From positions 124,001-188,000 of the forward strand of contig NW_004457737.1 of the NCBI RefSeq assembly GCF_000203815.1: a DNA stretch of 64,000 bases, given 5' to 3'. The notes beneath the pieces were generated by a model. That model had not been told where the DNA came from and did not search any database. It saw only the letters and a list, made by a program, of their open reading frames with translations. This DNA is from Cavenderia fasciculata (taxonomy: Eukaryota > Evosea > Eumycetozoa > Acytosteliales > Cavenderiaceae). Numbering within the stretch: the first letter of the stretch is position 1; each line of letters starts with the position of its first letter. Position numbers and translations under genes: made by a program. Below are positions 34,023-45,572 of the stretch, in pieces.

Positions 34023-37000
34023 ATGACAATCAGTAGTAATAGTAGTAGTAGTTTTATATTTAGATTTGTAATACTTGCACTCTTGGTAGTAGCATTTTCA
34101 CCAAACTTTATCGAATCTATCAATCAAGGTAAATAGTGAAGTCATTCAAACTATTCATGATGATGACGATGAACATCCTATTAACTCTTACTACTCTACT
34201 ACTACCACCACTACTACTACTACATATAAATATATAGTTTCACTAAATGATTATTCAAGACCCGAACAAATAGTGTTTGAGTTTTCAATCATTCACCCTT
34301 TCAACGACTATATATTATTGTTGGCAATTAATCCATCGTCTGGAACCACTCTCACTGAATATATTATAGTGAAATTATATTTAACCAATTCATCATCAAC
34401 TTTTAATACTTCTTCTTCTTCTTCTTCTTCTAATAATAATAATAATAATAATCAATTTAATAATAATCAATTTAAAATACCAGAGAATTTAGAGAATTTA
34501 ATTAATACCAAAGTAAATTCTAAATACTCTGTTCATGTTTTCAAAAACTATCAACAACTAGCACCAATACTATCATTGAATCTAGATGTATCTGGTGAGA
34601 ATCTATTTCTAACCACTACCATGATGCAATTGGTAAAGATCAACCTAGAGACAATGCAAATTGGTGCCATACAAAACAATAATTCACAATCCTCTTCACT
34701 CAATAGTGCATTCTTTTGCAATGGTTACATCTATCTAGTACCACAAACCTCAACGATACCTGGTATATTAATGAATCAATATAATGCCACTACATTGGAG
34801 TTGGTCAATTCGTTGCCGAGTCAAACGCAACCACAAATCACATCGAGTTTATTGGATTGTAGTGGAGGTTCTGCCTATATTATGATCAATAAGCTGACGA
34901 CTGCCTATATCTACAAGGTCAATCTCTTGAATATATCGTCTGTTGTAGCCTCGCCACTCTATCCATCGTCGTTTGACACATGTTCCTACTTTTGGCAAGG
35001 TGATAAAGACTATTTGTATGCTTTTCTCACCAAGATGGCCTATCAACCATCAAAGTTTTTGGTGCAGATTGAAACCAAGGGTCTCACAATACAAAACGTA
35101 TTTAGCTTTCCAACCAAGGTGAATAGTTTTAGTTGTGAAGCCAATCAAGTACACGACTATGTATTGGTGTACACCAACAAGTATGGTATTCAAATATTCT
35201 TCCCATCGCCACTACTAAACAATACTGTACTGGAGACGAATATGTTTTGGAACTCTCGTTCAAACAATGAAGTGATGACAATGGCCAGTAATGCAAAATA
35301 TAATGACACTTCATTCTTATTATCTTGTACCTATGATCAAATTGATCTAACTCCCATCACCGACACCTCAACTTGTAATATTATATTATTAAAAGGTTCA
35401 AATAGTACTTTTAGTCTAATAGGTCAACAACATCAACAACAACAACAACAACATATTTTAACCTATTTACATCAACCAACAACAACAACATTACCAAGTA
35501 ACCTTTCATTGGAATTATTTTTTTCATTTAATTCACCAACATACAATATGATTGATTTGGTATATACACAATCATCATCAAAGTTAAAACAATTCATTTC
35601 GTTTGCTTCTACATTTACTGGTGTATCTTATATCGATGTTATTCGTGTCAATGCTACTACAGATTCGACACAATATATTTCCAATGTAATGTGTGTTCAG
35701 GTTGGTTTGGTTCTACCATTCTCTTCGTTCCAAGTCAAAGAGAATTTGGTCTATGTCTTTTTTGGGTCACAACTTAGTTTAAATACCCAAGGTTCACTTC
35801 TCTCTGCCTTGATTGTAGATTTTTATGACTCTTCAATGGCACTATACACTAGTCGACTTCGAGTTAATTCTCTACAAGTCATACAAAATAATTATAATGG
35901 AAATCATAACTATAGTCGACGTTCTTTATCCACTTCTACTTCAACTTCCACATCCACTTCATCATATCCATCATTTTCATTTTTTGTTACAAGTATTACA
36001 AGTCAAAATTTTATTCATCGAGCAGTTGTATTGATAAGACATGGTTTTGTATTTCAAGAGAAGATTAAAGTGGCTGGTGGTCAAGCACAAGGATTATCGA
36101 TTGCACTAGATTACACTTACAATGATTATGCAATCATATACAACAAGGCATCTACTCCAACAGGTTCGAACCTATTGTTTGTATCGGTCAATCAATCATC
36201 AACCAATACTCCATCGCTCTCTTACACTGTCAATTGTAATTGCACATTGATGGATGCTTTTCTTACAGAGGAATCAAATACAACGGTCATGGTAATGATG
36301 CTTAGAAGTATATCTGCTGTCGTCACGGCAACACCAGATTGTTGGTTCAAAAAGTTGGATATGCAAACTGGTAATATTCTATTTGAATCGGCACCAACAC
36401 AATTCCCATTCTCCATTTTCCCTGCCGACGGTAGTGGAGCCTTTTTAGATAGTTATTCAGCATTTGCCTATTTCTATTTGACAACTGGTGTTGTTTTTTC
36501 AGTAGACTATACGACCTTTCAACAAGTTAGTTATATACCACTTCCAGAAAATGCTTTTACTCCATTGTCTAGGTTGGATGGTTCAATGAACAATGCCTTT
36601 GTTCTTCAACCTCAGGGTGTATTGGTACTCAATTTGGATTGTATTGCCGGTTACTATCGTCCCAATCCAAACAAAGGTTGTCAGAAATGTCACATTGGCA
36701 GTTTTTCACCAAACTCTGCTTTTGAATGTAGTATTTGTCAACTAGGTACTATTGCCCCTAAAAATGGTAGTGCTTCTTGTTCCCCTTGTCCAATAGGTAC
36801 TAGTAGTAGTGATGGTCGATCGTGTGCACCATGTCTCGATTCAACGTATGCTCCCGACCCAAAAATGTCACAATGTTTACCATGTCCAAAGGATTCTGTC
36901 TCTTCATCAGACTATAGTACTTGTGTTTGTGCCTATGGATATTACGATAGTGCCACAAATTCAAGCTCTCAACAAGACTATGATGGAGTAGCAACACAAT

Positions 37001-39027
37001 CGTCGTCTGTCAGTTTAGAATGTACTCCATGTCCTATAGGAGCCAACTGTACAAATGGTTTAATTTATCCATTGGAAAATTATTGGTCACCTCATCCAAA
37101 CTCATCATTTGTCTTTCCATGTCCATTTACAGGTGCTTGCTTGGGTGGTCTGCATAGTAATTGCTCAGAAGGTTATTATGGAATAGCATGTGCAGGATGT
37201 ACCGATGGTTACAGTTTCTATATCAACAGTTGTTCAAAGTGTCCTCCACACTTTTATCAGACCATCTTTTTGATCGTCCTATTCTTCTTGGCATTGTTGA
37301 TACTCTTGTTGATTGCGTACAAGGCAGGTGTCAATGTAACCTTTTCTGCCCTCAAGATTCTCATTTCCTATGGTCAGGTTATCAGCTCCATCTCTGTCAC
37401 CATCTCTACCAATCAAGAGGCACTCGAAAAGCTATTGACTCTGGTCACCCTATCCAATGTCGATATTTTACATGCCATCTCGTTGGACTGTCTTTTCGGT
37501 CGAGAGGTATCATTTTACGAAAGCTATTGGGTGTCTGTTGTCTCTCCACTCTTTATCATCTTTTTAATCGTTGTGGCTCATTATTCTACCAAATTTATAA
37601 CACGTACCATCAAACACATTAGATTTGTAAATAATCAAGCAAACCAAATGATCGAAGAGATGGAAAGAGATCAACAACGAGACAAGAATTTACAATACAA
37701 TTTGGAGGATTTTGCACCAAGATCAAATGATGAATCTGTCGGCTCATCGTTTATCCTAAACGACGATGAAATCGAAGAGATTAACAACAATATTAGAGAG
37801 CTGGAAAAGGTGCTAAAACTAGAATCAAGTGCCAAGAAAAAGGTTGAAGATGATGAAACAACAGAAGCATTGTTGGAAGATAATCTGCTCGATCCAACAC
37901 GTACCACAAAGAGTATTTTGGCACTTAAACAACGACTCTTGTTTGAAAGAATCAGACGTAAAAAGTTACTAAAGCATCCAAATAGAGATGCTCTTTGGAG
38001 AGATATTCTTTTGGTATTCTTGTTGACATATTCGGCGGTATGTCAAACGGTACTGTCACTTTACAGTTGTGTAGAGATTAATGGTCAATACTACCTTCAA
38101 TACGATCTAAATACTCTTTGCTCTGGGTTCGATTGGCAAATGCACGCGTACATTGGAGTCATTTTCGTTATTCTTTATCCAGTTGGTGTACCACTACTCT
38201 TTTGGATTCTTTTATATCTATGGCGTCGCCGTAGACTTATTAGCGAAGAAAAGGTAAAGGAAAGATTATCGTTGCTTTATGCAGGTTACAAGGATAATTG
38301 TTGGTATTGGGAATGCCTAGAGTTGGTTAGAAAGCTTCTCTTGACAAGTGCCGTCTCAATTACGATCCGTGGAGGTGTTATTGGCGTTTTCAACAAGAAT
38401 TCAATCAATGCAGTTGTTTGTGTACTCGCCCTATTCCTCCAATACCATTTTAAGCCTTTCCTTGACAATGCCGATAACTGGCTCCAGTTCAACTCGTTGG
38501 CAATGATTTATTTTATCTATTTCTACTTGCTTGTCAGCAACAACGAACCCGCAGATTCCATCAGCATCCAAACCTTGGGTACCATCGACTCTATCATCCT
38601 TCTCATCCTCGCTGGCATTGTCGCAACACATGGTATTATTCTTGCAGTCATGTACGGCAAGAAGCTCATGCCCGAGATCAAATCATTCCTCCTCAACAAT
38701 CCATTGGTTTTGCGATTCCTTCCACAAAACAAAAGAAACCAATGGATCAAACACCAAAAACTCCACTACAACAACCGTATCACTTCTATTATCGATCGTA
38801 AATTGCAACGACAAGAAGAGGAAAAACAAACTCAAAAACAACAACAACTTGGTCAAAGCTATAATAGTAACAGTAGCAAAGATGATACAAATTCAGGTGC
38901 CTTTTCAAGCTTTATTGTCGACAATAATAACAATAATAATATCGATGATACTTTTAATTTAACAATCACTCTTAGTTCACATAGGCAACAACAACAAAAC
39001 AACCAAAACTCAACACATGAAGAATAA
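34023..39027 (+). CDS. Large multipass membrane protein with Cys-rich ectodomain
   Basis: Exons 34023-34128 and 34238-39027 give 1631 residues. Residues 13-33 (FIFRFVILALLVVAFSPNF) form a signal peptide. About 800 residues of beta-rich, Asn-glycosylation-rich ectodomain follow, with repeating hydrophobic strands that suggest a propeller. Residues 837-1040 are cysteine-rich with ephrin-receptor/GCC2-GCC3-like repeats (CHIGSFSPNSAFECSIC, CPIGTSSSDGRSC, CLPCPKDSVSSS). At about residue 1044 the first of roughly nine membrane helices begins (FLIVLFFLALLILLLIAY); an acidic coiled-coil-prone cytosolic loop lies near 1170-1290. The C-terminal tail is Gln/Asn-rich. The layout matches protist surface proteins of TRP/polycystin-like shape, but no channel signature is evident. 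Likely a plasma or contractile-vacuole membrane receptor or channel; role unknown. Confidence 0.8.
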
Positions 39028-39194
39028 ATAATGTAAATCACCTTATTATTTTCTATAATTTAAACATTATTATTTTTACTTTTTCTTTTGATCATACTTA
39101 TTATTATCATATTCCATGTGGAACTTTTAGCGCTCATTAATATTTTCTTTAATTAAATTAAGGGTGGGGAGTCTACCTTTTTATTACCATGATA
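39028..39194. other. Spacer between membrane-protein gene and U2 RNA gene
   Basis: Short AT-rich DNA with convergent 3' ends: the membrane-protein transcript from the left and the U2 RNA from the right. Nothing else is seen. Confidence 0.5.
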
Positions 39195-39385
39195 ATAGTG
39201 CGATTCATGGTCGATAGAAGACTGTTTACAATGTGGACAACATAGTTGCCAAATATAAATAGTCATAGTACTCCAAAATAAATTAGGTTAATCATAACAG
39301 CCTCGCAACGTGTGGAGGCAGAAAGAGATTAAGCTTTCTAGAACAGATACTACACATAATCAGAGCAAAAACTCTGAGAGAAGAT
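39195..39385 (-). ncRNA. U2 spliceosomal snRNA
   Basis: Read on the minus strand from 39385, the RNA starts AUCUUCUCUC and forms stem I (CAGAG, U5 loop, GCUCUG). It is followed by GUGUAGUAUCUGUUCU at about 39358-39343, the branch-point recognition sequence that is nearly invariant in U2. Next come stem IIa (AGAAAG...CUUUCU) and stem IIb (GCCUC...GAGGC, 39320-39300), then an Sm-type site AAUUUAUUUUGGAG near 39280-39267, and further hairpins for stems III/IV. Order and spacing match U2 in other eukaryotes. A TATAAATA sequence lies about 55 bases upstream (39438-39445). The 3' end is set from the usual U2 length and is uncertain by 10-20 bases. I did not see the published dictyostelid snRNA upstream element in exact form. 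Confidence 0.85.
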
Positions 39386-40028
39386 TGGTCAAATGGCTGT
39401 GAACCAAGTGACAATTCTTTTAGATCATAAAACCCTCCTATTTATATTTTTAGGTGCCACAAAAGAGTTTACTTTTGAAAAGTGGAAAATCAGGAAATAA
39501 GTTTTTGGATTCAAGAAAAAATTGGATCTATTTTTTATTGTTGGAAATATTTCAATGCATGGACAAATAGAAATATTTTATTTTTAATTGTTGGATCTAG
39601 TTCACCCTGTTGAAAAGTTAAATGAGAGGGATTTTTCAAATTATTATTTTGAAAAAAATGACCTTATTGATGTAATGTTTGAATAAATCAATAAAATTAT
39701 TATATATTAGATCAGTAGGAGTACTAAAAGAAAAACAAAACAAATAAAAAAATCTTATAAAAAAAAAAACTGGTGGACTATAGCCTTGGAGGTTTGGAAG
39801 ATCAAAAAAATGGAATGTCGCCTATTCTGTAAAATCAATGTCATCTTGAGTTAAATGTCCTTCTTTACCTACTTTTGAAGATGACCATTGGATAATTGAG
39901 TGACCATCCAAAAATATATTTAAATAGTACAAGGATATAATATTCTAGGCATAAATGGTTTTACTTTATGGCTATGAAATTTTACAATTGATTATTATTA
40001 TTATTATTATTATTACTATTATTAAACT
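39386..40028. other. U2 promoter and spacer
   Basis: About 640 bases without a gene. The first ~100 bases act as upstream region of the minus-strand U2 gene. The rest is A/T-rich with several GTTGGA(A/T)(C/A)T-type repeats (39540-39600). Confidence 0.5.
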
Positions 40029-41009
40029 TTATACATATACTACACCTACTCTTTGGTGCATCATTCTAATATATCTTTCATGTGGATCCTCAAAGTCATC
40101 CGAATACTCTTCACTATCGTCATCGCTGTCGTCTGAGTCATTGTTGTGATAATCGCTATTATCGCCATAATCACTATCGTCACTATCATCGTCGTCATCA
40201 GAGTCATCATCATAAAAGATATCCCGATAATAATTATCCAATCTCTTGTCCACTGCGCAAAGTACGTGTTTTTCTCCTCCCTCTCTTTGGATCTCTTGGA
40301 AATCTGCTTTACAATTGGGACAAACAGTGGCAGTCTATATGAATAAAATAATTATAAATTAATAAATGAATTCATTATAAATAAAATAAATAAATAAAAT
40401 AAATACCTTTGACCATCTATGTAAACATTCAAAACAAAATATATGTCTACATCCATCTGGTTTTGCTTTGTCATCGACGATATCAAGACAGATTCCACAT
40501 TCAGGTTCTTCCTCGGCAGCATCTAGTGAATCTTCCAATGTACTCCAATAGAGGTGTGATGGACGACAACATTTTAACTGGTATTTTGGATGGTCTTGTT
40601 CCCGAAAAAGATCACAATCGTAGGAATGAACCATGTAATGACTGTCGGATGGCTTCTTTTTCTTCATGTCCATCATGAAATGATCAATAAAAGAGTTGCA
40701 ATTGCCAACCAACCAACATCCACTTTTGGGATCTATCCATCCATTCTCTAAAACTTGGTCAACCATAAAGATATATTCTCTGTTTGATTGAGTTATTCTA
40801 ATGCTATCTTGATCATAACAATAATAGCTTGCAAATTTGTTCTTTAATTGTACATTATATTTCTCTGCAATCAAAGTATTGCTATCATTTTCTTTTGGTT
40901 TTTTTTCTTTATTCTTTTTATCTGTATGAAATGGTGATGATGAAGATGATGTTATTGGTGATTTAAAATATCCCCTACTCATCATATATTTTTCTAACTC
41001 CTCTTCCAT
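40029..41009 (-). CDS. RING-finger protein, probable E3 ubiquitin ligase
   Basis: Exons 41009-40407 and 40334-40029 give 302 residues. The intron splits the RING finger; joined, it reads CGICLDIV...CRHIFCFECLHRWSK|TATVCPNCKADF, a complete C3HC4 zinc-binding set. The N-terminal 170 residues include a small globular part (LENGWIDPKSGCWLVGN) not matched to a known domain. The C-terminal ~60 residues are almost entirely Asp, Ser and Tyr (DDDSDDDDDSDDSDYGD), likely a phosphorylatable acidic tail. RING domains recruit E2 enzymes, so ubiquitin ligase activity is inferred. It shares a short divergent promoter with the small gene at 41423. Confidence 0.88.
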
Positions 41010-41422
41010 CCTTTTTCTTTCTTTCTTTCTTTATTAATATATAAATCTATTTACACTCTACTCCTACAAAAACTATATTTTACAAATTGTACTATAGTGT
41101 ACACATTATCTATTTATCTCTCTCTTTGCTCAATAACTAATTGAATGAAATCTCACCCCAAATTGTTCCAAAATGGGCGGTCCTATTTTTCATTGTTCCA
41201 AAATGGGACAGTCTTATTTTTTTATTTTTTTTTATTTATTTTTTTTGTTCAAAGCGACTATTAATTATTACGCGACACATTTGATTAATCTCTTTATATT
41301 TCATTTAAATTATACATATATAATATATAATATAAAAGTATGATAAAGAGCAGAAGCAGCAGCAGCAGCAGCAGATAATATCAGAGATCATATATATTTA
41401 CAACAACTTTTGTTTTCTATAG
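41010..41422. other. Divergent promoter with 30-bp direct repeat
   Basis: This lies between the RING gene and the small gene at 41423. Two copies of ATTGTTCCAAAATGGG occur at 41162-41177 and 41192-41207, each followed by a CGGTCCTATTTTT or ACAGTCTTATTTTT block. A CAG run lies at 41355-41374 in the presumed leader. Confidence 0.6.
41162..41221. repeat. Two 30-bp tandem units in the divergent promoter
   Basis: The units share 16 identical leading bases (ATTGTTCCAAAATGGG) and a similar second half. Their place midway between two start codons suggests paired regulator sites. Confidence 0.7.
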
Positions 41423-41711
41423 ATGTCATCTCAAGATATCGACGATTTTGAAGAAGGTATTGTTTCTCGTGGGAGCAAGAAACAGCAACAACAACAACAA
41501 CAATAGTGCCGACGACGAAATATACAAATATCAAGAACCATCTATCTGGACATACCTCAAAAACATGTTTAGTAATCGTGAAGCACGTAAAAATACCTTT
41601 GCTGTCATTAGAGACATCAGTGTTTTCGGTTTGGCTACTACTTTTTTCGCTACTCAAGGTCATTTGGTTTCAAAGATTGATGATCTTTTAAAGTTGATTT
41701 ATGAAGATTAA
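41423..41711 (+). pseudogene. Small protein gene broken by a frameshift near a CAA repeat
   Basis: Translation from the ATG at 41423 gives MSSQDIDDFEEGIVSRGSKK then seven Gln and a stop (TAG at 41504). One frame over, the DNA stays open to 41711 and encodes a coherent C-terminal part: SADDEIYKYQEPSIWTYLKN, then a hydrophobic VFGLATTFFATQG helix and KIDDLLKLIYED. I tested GT/AG pairs between the two parts and found none with a legal phase and length, so a one-base change in or near the (CAA)n tract is the simplest account. The complete protein would be about 95 residues with one membrane helix, perhaps a small mitochondrial protein. Family unknown. Confidence 0.55.
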
Positions 41712-41853
41712 ATAGATTGGATAGCGAAAGGAATAAATAGTAAATAATAATATAAAACATGCATCAAAAACAAGTTAGTTGGTATCTTTAATGATCATAT
41801 TTATTATCAAAACATTTGGAAATTGATGATGACGACGTTCATTTACTACGAGT

Positions 41854-44659
41854 TTAGATGGAATAGAATGATATCATACTAAACAAGTAAAGGAATGATG
41901 CTAATATGATAGCATTAATGTCATCAGATGCATCATTGTATTTACAACTACGGTGACTTGTCATCATTGTCAAACCGACAAACCAAAGCAGACGAATGGT
42001 TTGCAGTGTTTGATAGAGCAAACGATTTCGAAGTGGAACACGAAGAGCCATCGAAGACAACAATATAATGGGATAGATGACGAGTCCAGGTGAACAATGA
42101 CTCACACAAAGCCACAAATGAAGCATCAACATTGTCATCCCAATTACCTGATGCGTTATATAACGTGTCTGTGTAATTGACATTCCAATCATATTTGATA
42201 ATTTTATCAATACTGAAGATGATGATGATGATCCAGATGATATGGATGTTGTAGTTGGTGATAATTGTTGTTGTTGCTGTTGTTGTTGTTGTTGTTGTTG
42301 ATGAGAAATGGCGGGTGGCGGAGGAGACGTTAATAATCGTCGATGTGAAGGAGAAGTGGATTGCGAAGATGACATCATCGACACTATATTCCTACTGATT
42401 ACTGCCAATGTATCACTACCATCACTATTATTATTATTATTATTATTATTACTATGTACATTGTTGTTGGATTTTGTTGGACTTGTATTTACATGACTGG
42501 TGATTTGTTCTTTTTTTTCTTCAAAGTAAAATGATTTGTTGTTGGAGGAACTGATTTCTTTTTCCTCTACTTCTTCTACTTCCTCTTCCAAATGGATATG
42601 TTCTTTTGATCTTTTAACAATATTTTTTCTTCTTTTAATCTCTGCCTTTCTTTCATTTCTTTCAATCTCTACATTCTAAAATAAATATTAAATAATCAAT
42701 TTCATTTGCACAACTTGTCATTTTCAGTTTAACATACAATTGGATGAAGTGATAATTGTTTTGTTTTCATTTGAACAAAAGGAGTTGATAGGATTTGGGC
42801 AATAGTTGGTCGATGAAGTGGATTACGACGAAGAAGGGCAACAATTAATTCCTTTAACTCTTTGGAGCGAGAGGGATCTGATGGAAGACCAAGTTTACTA
42901 TCTGAGAATTGTTCAATTTCCTCGATCAGTTTATCGGTATCACGATTAGGGTCTTCGTCAAGGAATGGATTACCAGCATGCTTGAATGGCAAACGTCCAT
43001 ATGCCATTTCATAGAGCAAGATACCCAATGACCATATATCACACTTTTCATTACAAAAGGCTGTGTATTCTCCCATTTCATTACGTTCCAGTAGTTCAGG
43101 TGCAATATAATCCATTGTACCAGTATTACCTGTTCTTTTAATTCTTTGTTGTCCTCCAACATTTAAATGATCGCCTGCTATATCATCAATCGAATCACAT
43201 GTTCCAAAATCACTAATCATTAAATGTGAAACTTGACTATCACATACTGGATCATAAGATTGATGTAATAATATATTCTGAGGTTTTAAATCACGATGAA
43301 TAATATTACTATGATGAAGGTAACCAATACCATGACAAAGATCAATAAAAACTAGAAGAAAACATAATTGTTAGCTAGCTTTTTTAGATATCTTTTCTGT
43401 TCAAACCTGTCAACTTACAACTCCAAATTTCATTTTCAGGTAATACATCATTTTCAGCCATATAACCTTGTAAATTACCAGAGTTAGCATACTCCATTAA
43501 AATGTAGAGACAAGGAACACGCGGACCAAAATCAGCAGGTTGATCATACTCTAACCAACTATGTTTATAGTTTATGATATTTTTGTGTTTCTGAAGTGTT
43601 TCCAATGCTTTCACCTCTTTTAATACACGAAAGAGCCAAGGCAAGTTTTCACCAACCGGTACCTTTTTAATGGCATACTCTCCAAGATCGATACCATTAA
43701 TCAAATGTCTACAATAATAAACAGCTCCAAATCCACCAGACCCAATCTTTATCACCTCTTTAAAGAATTTCTTATAATATCCAATGTTTAAAAATTCATC
43801 TGTAAATGCTGCCGCAGTTGTTGTATTATTACCAAATGATGTATTATTATTATTGTTGTTATTATTTTCAGAAGAAGAAGAAGAACCAAGTAAAAGGAAA
43901 TAATCTTTTGACATATATGGTGATGGCATTCTCATTTTCTTTAAATTGTTTCGATTATCATCTTCATCGTCATCTCCCAATACATGTCCATGTCTTCTAG
44001 TAGATGTATTACTTTCGACAGTTGATTGTGTTGAATCATGATCACTAGAGTCACCAATAAAAGATCTTTTACACATTGGACATACTTGATGATGATGATG
44101 ATGAATCGATGATGATGTATTTCTAATGATTAATCCTCCATGTGACGATGATGATGATGATGATGATGACGACGTAGAGGTTATGGATGAAGAAACATTT
44201 GATTGTTGTTGAGGAGGTGGTAGTTGTTGTACGGGTGGCGGAGATATGACTAAACTTCCAAAACTATTGCTACTGCTACTGCTGCTACTACTACTACCAG
44301 TATTAGTTGAAGCAGTAGTAGTGGTGGTTGTAGTAGTAGTGACAGTTGAGCCTGAACCTATACTAGATGGTGTGTTTCGAACGACCAATCTCTTATTATT
44401 AGCATCCCACAATACTATTTTATCAATATCTTCATTATGTCTATCATATGCAATATATAAGTAGATAAGTAGAGAGATGGTTAGTTTTCAAATACACACA
44501 AGATTACAATGAAATGAATCAATTAATCAATAAATAAACATACAATATGACTTGAAGATTATCATGATAAATAACTAGTTGTTGTTGATTATTATTAGTA
44601 TTATTCGATGATGATGATGATGATGATGTTGTCGTGATTCCAAGATCAGGGTGTGTCAT
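41854..44659 (-). CDS. IKS1-type Ser/Thr protein kinase with C-terminal membrane helices
   Basis: Four exons, 44659-44544, 44440-43419, 43350-42738 and 42675-41854, about 857 residues. The N-terminal part has VIYHDNLQVIL|HNEDIDKIVLWDANNKRL and a CPMCKRSF knuckle, both seen in the IKS1 family. The kinase domain shows YYKKFFKEVIKIGSGGFGAV, AIKKVPVGENLPW, HRDLKPQN, DFGTCD and YIAPELLE, so all catalytic residues exist. The C-terminal exon has polyQ and then hydrophobic helices (LIKLSNMIGMSI, VIGMTMLMLHLWLCV, LVIYPIILLSSM, IRLLWFVGLTMM), implying membrane anchoring. One base is missing between HGIG and YLHH at about 43320, so the reading frame breaks within exon 3. Function in yeast is poorly known. 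Confidence 0.78.
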
Positions 44660-45277
44660 ATCTGTTGTATTTATATCTATATCTATCTGTTGTTTGTTTG
44701 TTTGTTTGTTTGTTTGTTTGTTTGTTTGTTTGTTTGTTTGTTTGTTTGTTTGTTTGTTTGTTCTATCTATATTATGTTCAATCAACTCCAAAAAAAAAAA
44801 ATGAAAAATCAGGAGGTTTGGTAGTTGATTAATTAATTTTTAGTTGAAGTCGAACTACCATGTAGTTTATTTTTATTTTTAATTTTTAATAAAACGAAAA
44901 CAATGGTTTCTCCAATAATCTCCAAAGCGTAGTACTTTAAAATTTGATCAAACAAAATTATATGAGTTAAAAGTATTTTTCAAAAGAAAGTTTATTAAAT
45001 TTTATATTTTTTTATTTTAATAAAGTTATCTAATAATAAATTGGTTGGCAACAGGAAAGAAAAGAAATGAGAGGAGTATTTCTCATAATACCATCATGAT
45101 TAAACCAATTTTGTGTGTTTAAAAAATCTACTTTTGAAAAAACACACACATCATCAAGAAACTATTATTTTTTTGTCAGTCTATCAATCAAATCAATTAC
45201 AATTATTGTTGTGTATAAAAGAAAGCAAGGAAGAAGAAGAATATTGACCAAATAATAATAGACACAATATTATTAGA

Positions 45278-45318
<41 letters not shown>

Positions 45319-45572
45319 AGATTGAATGATTGTATGTAATCAATCAGTGACCACGATTACAGATAGATAGAGAAGACCACTCCTCATTATCATTATCATT
45401 ATCATCATCATCATTATCATTATAATTTAATAATCAATTTAGGAACAAGGTTTATAACTCTTGTTGTTTTTTGTAAATTAAAACCTACCTTCTTAACTTG
45501 TATCATATATATAGAGACAGAGAACAGCAGAGAGACTAACAACACAACATAGAGAAGAAACAAACAATAATA
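44660..45572. other. Divergent promoter between kinase and MIT-domain genes
   Basis: It contains a TTTG microsatellite (listed separately), a GGTAGTT/AACTACC hairpin at 44819-44862, a small ATGAGA/TCTCAT hairpin at 45069-45088, and CAA and CATTAT repeats at 45290-45420 in the MIT gene's leader. No gene is supported. The TTTG run reads open on the minus strand upstream of the kinase ATG, but there is no earlier ATG. Confidence 0.6.
44691..44761. repeat. (TTTG)n microsatellite
   Basis: About 17 perfect TTTG units lie 30-100 bases upstream of the kinase start, most likely in its 5' leader. Confidence 0.97.

Noticed and set aside
44519-44791. Kinase N-terminus extended through the TTTG repeat (TNKQ repeats)
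   Set aside because: The extension has no ATG upstream; the first ATG of the frame is at 44659, after the repeat.
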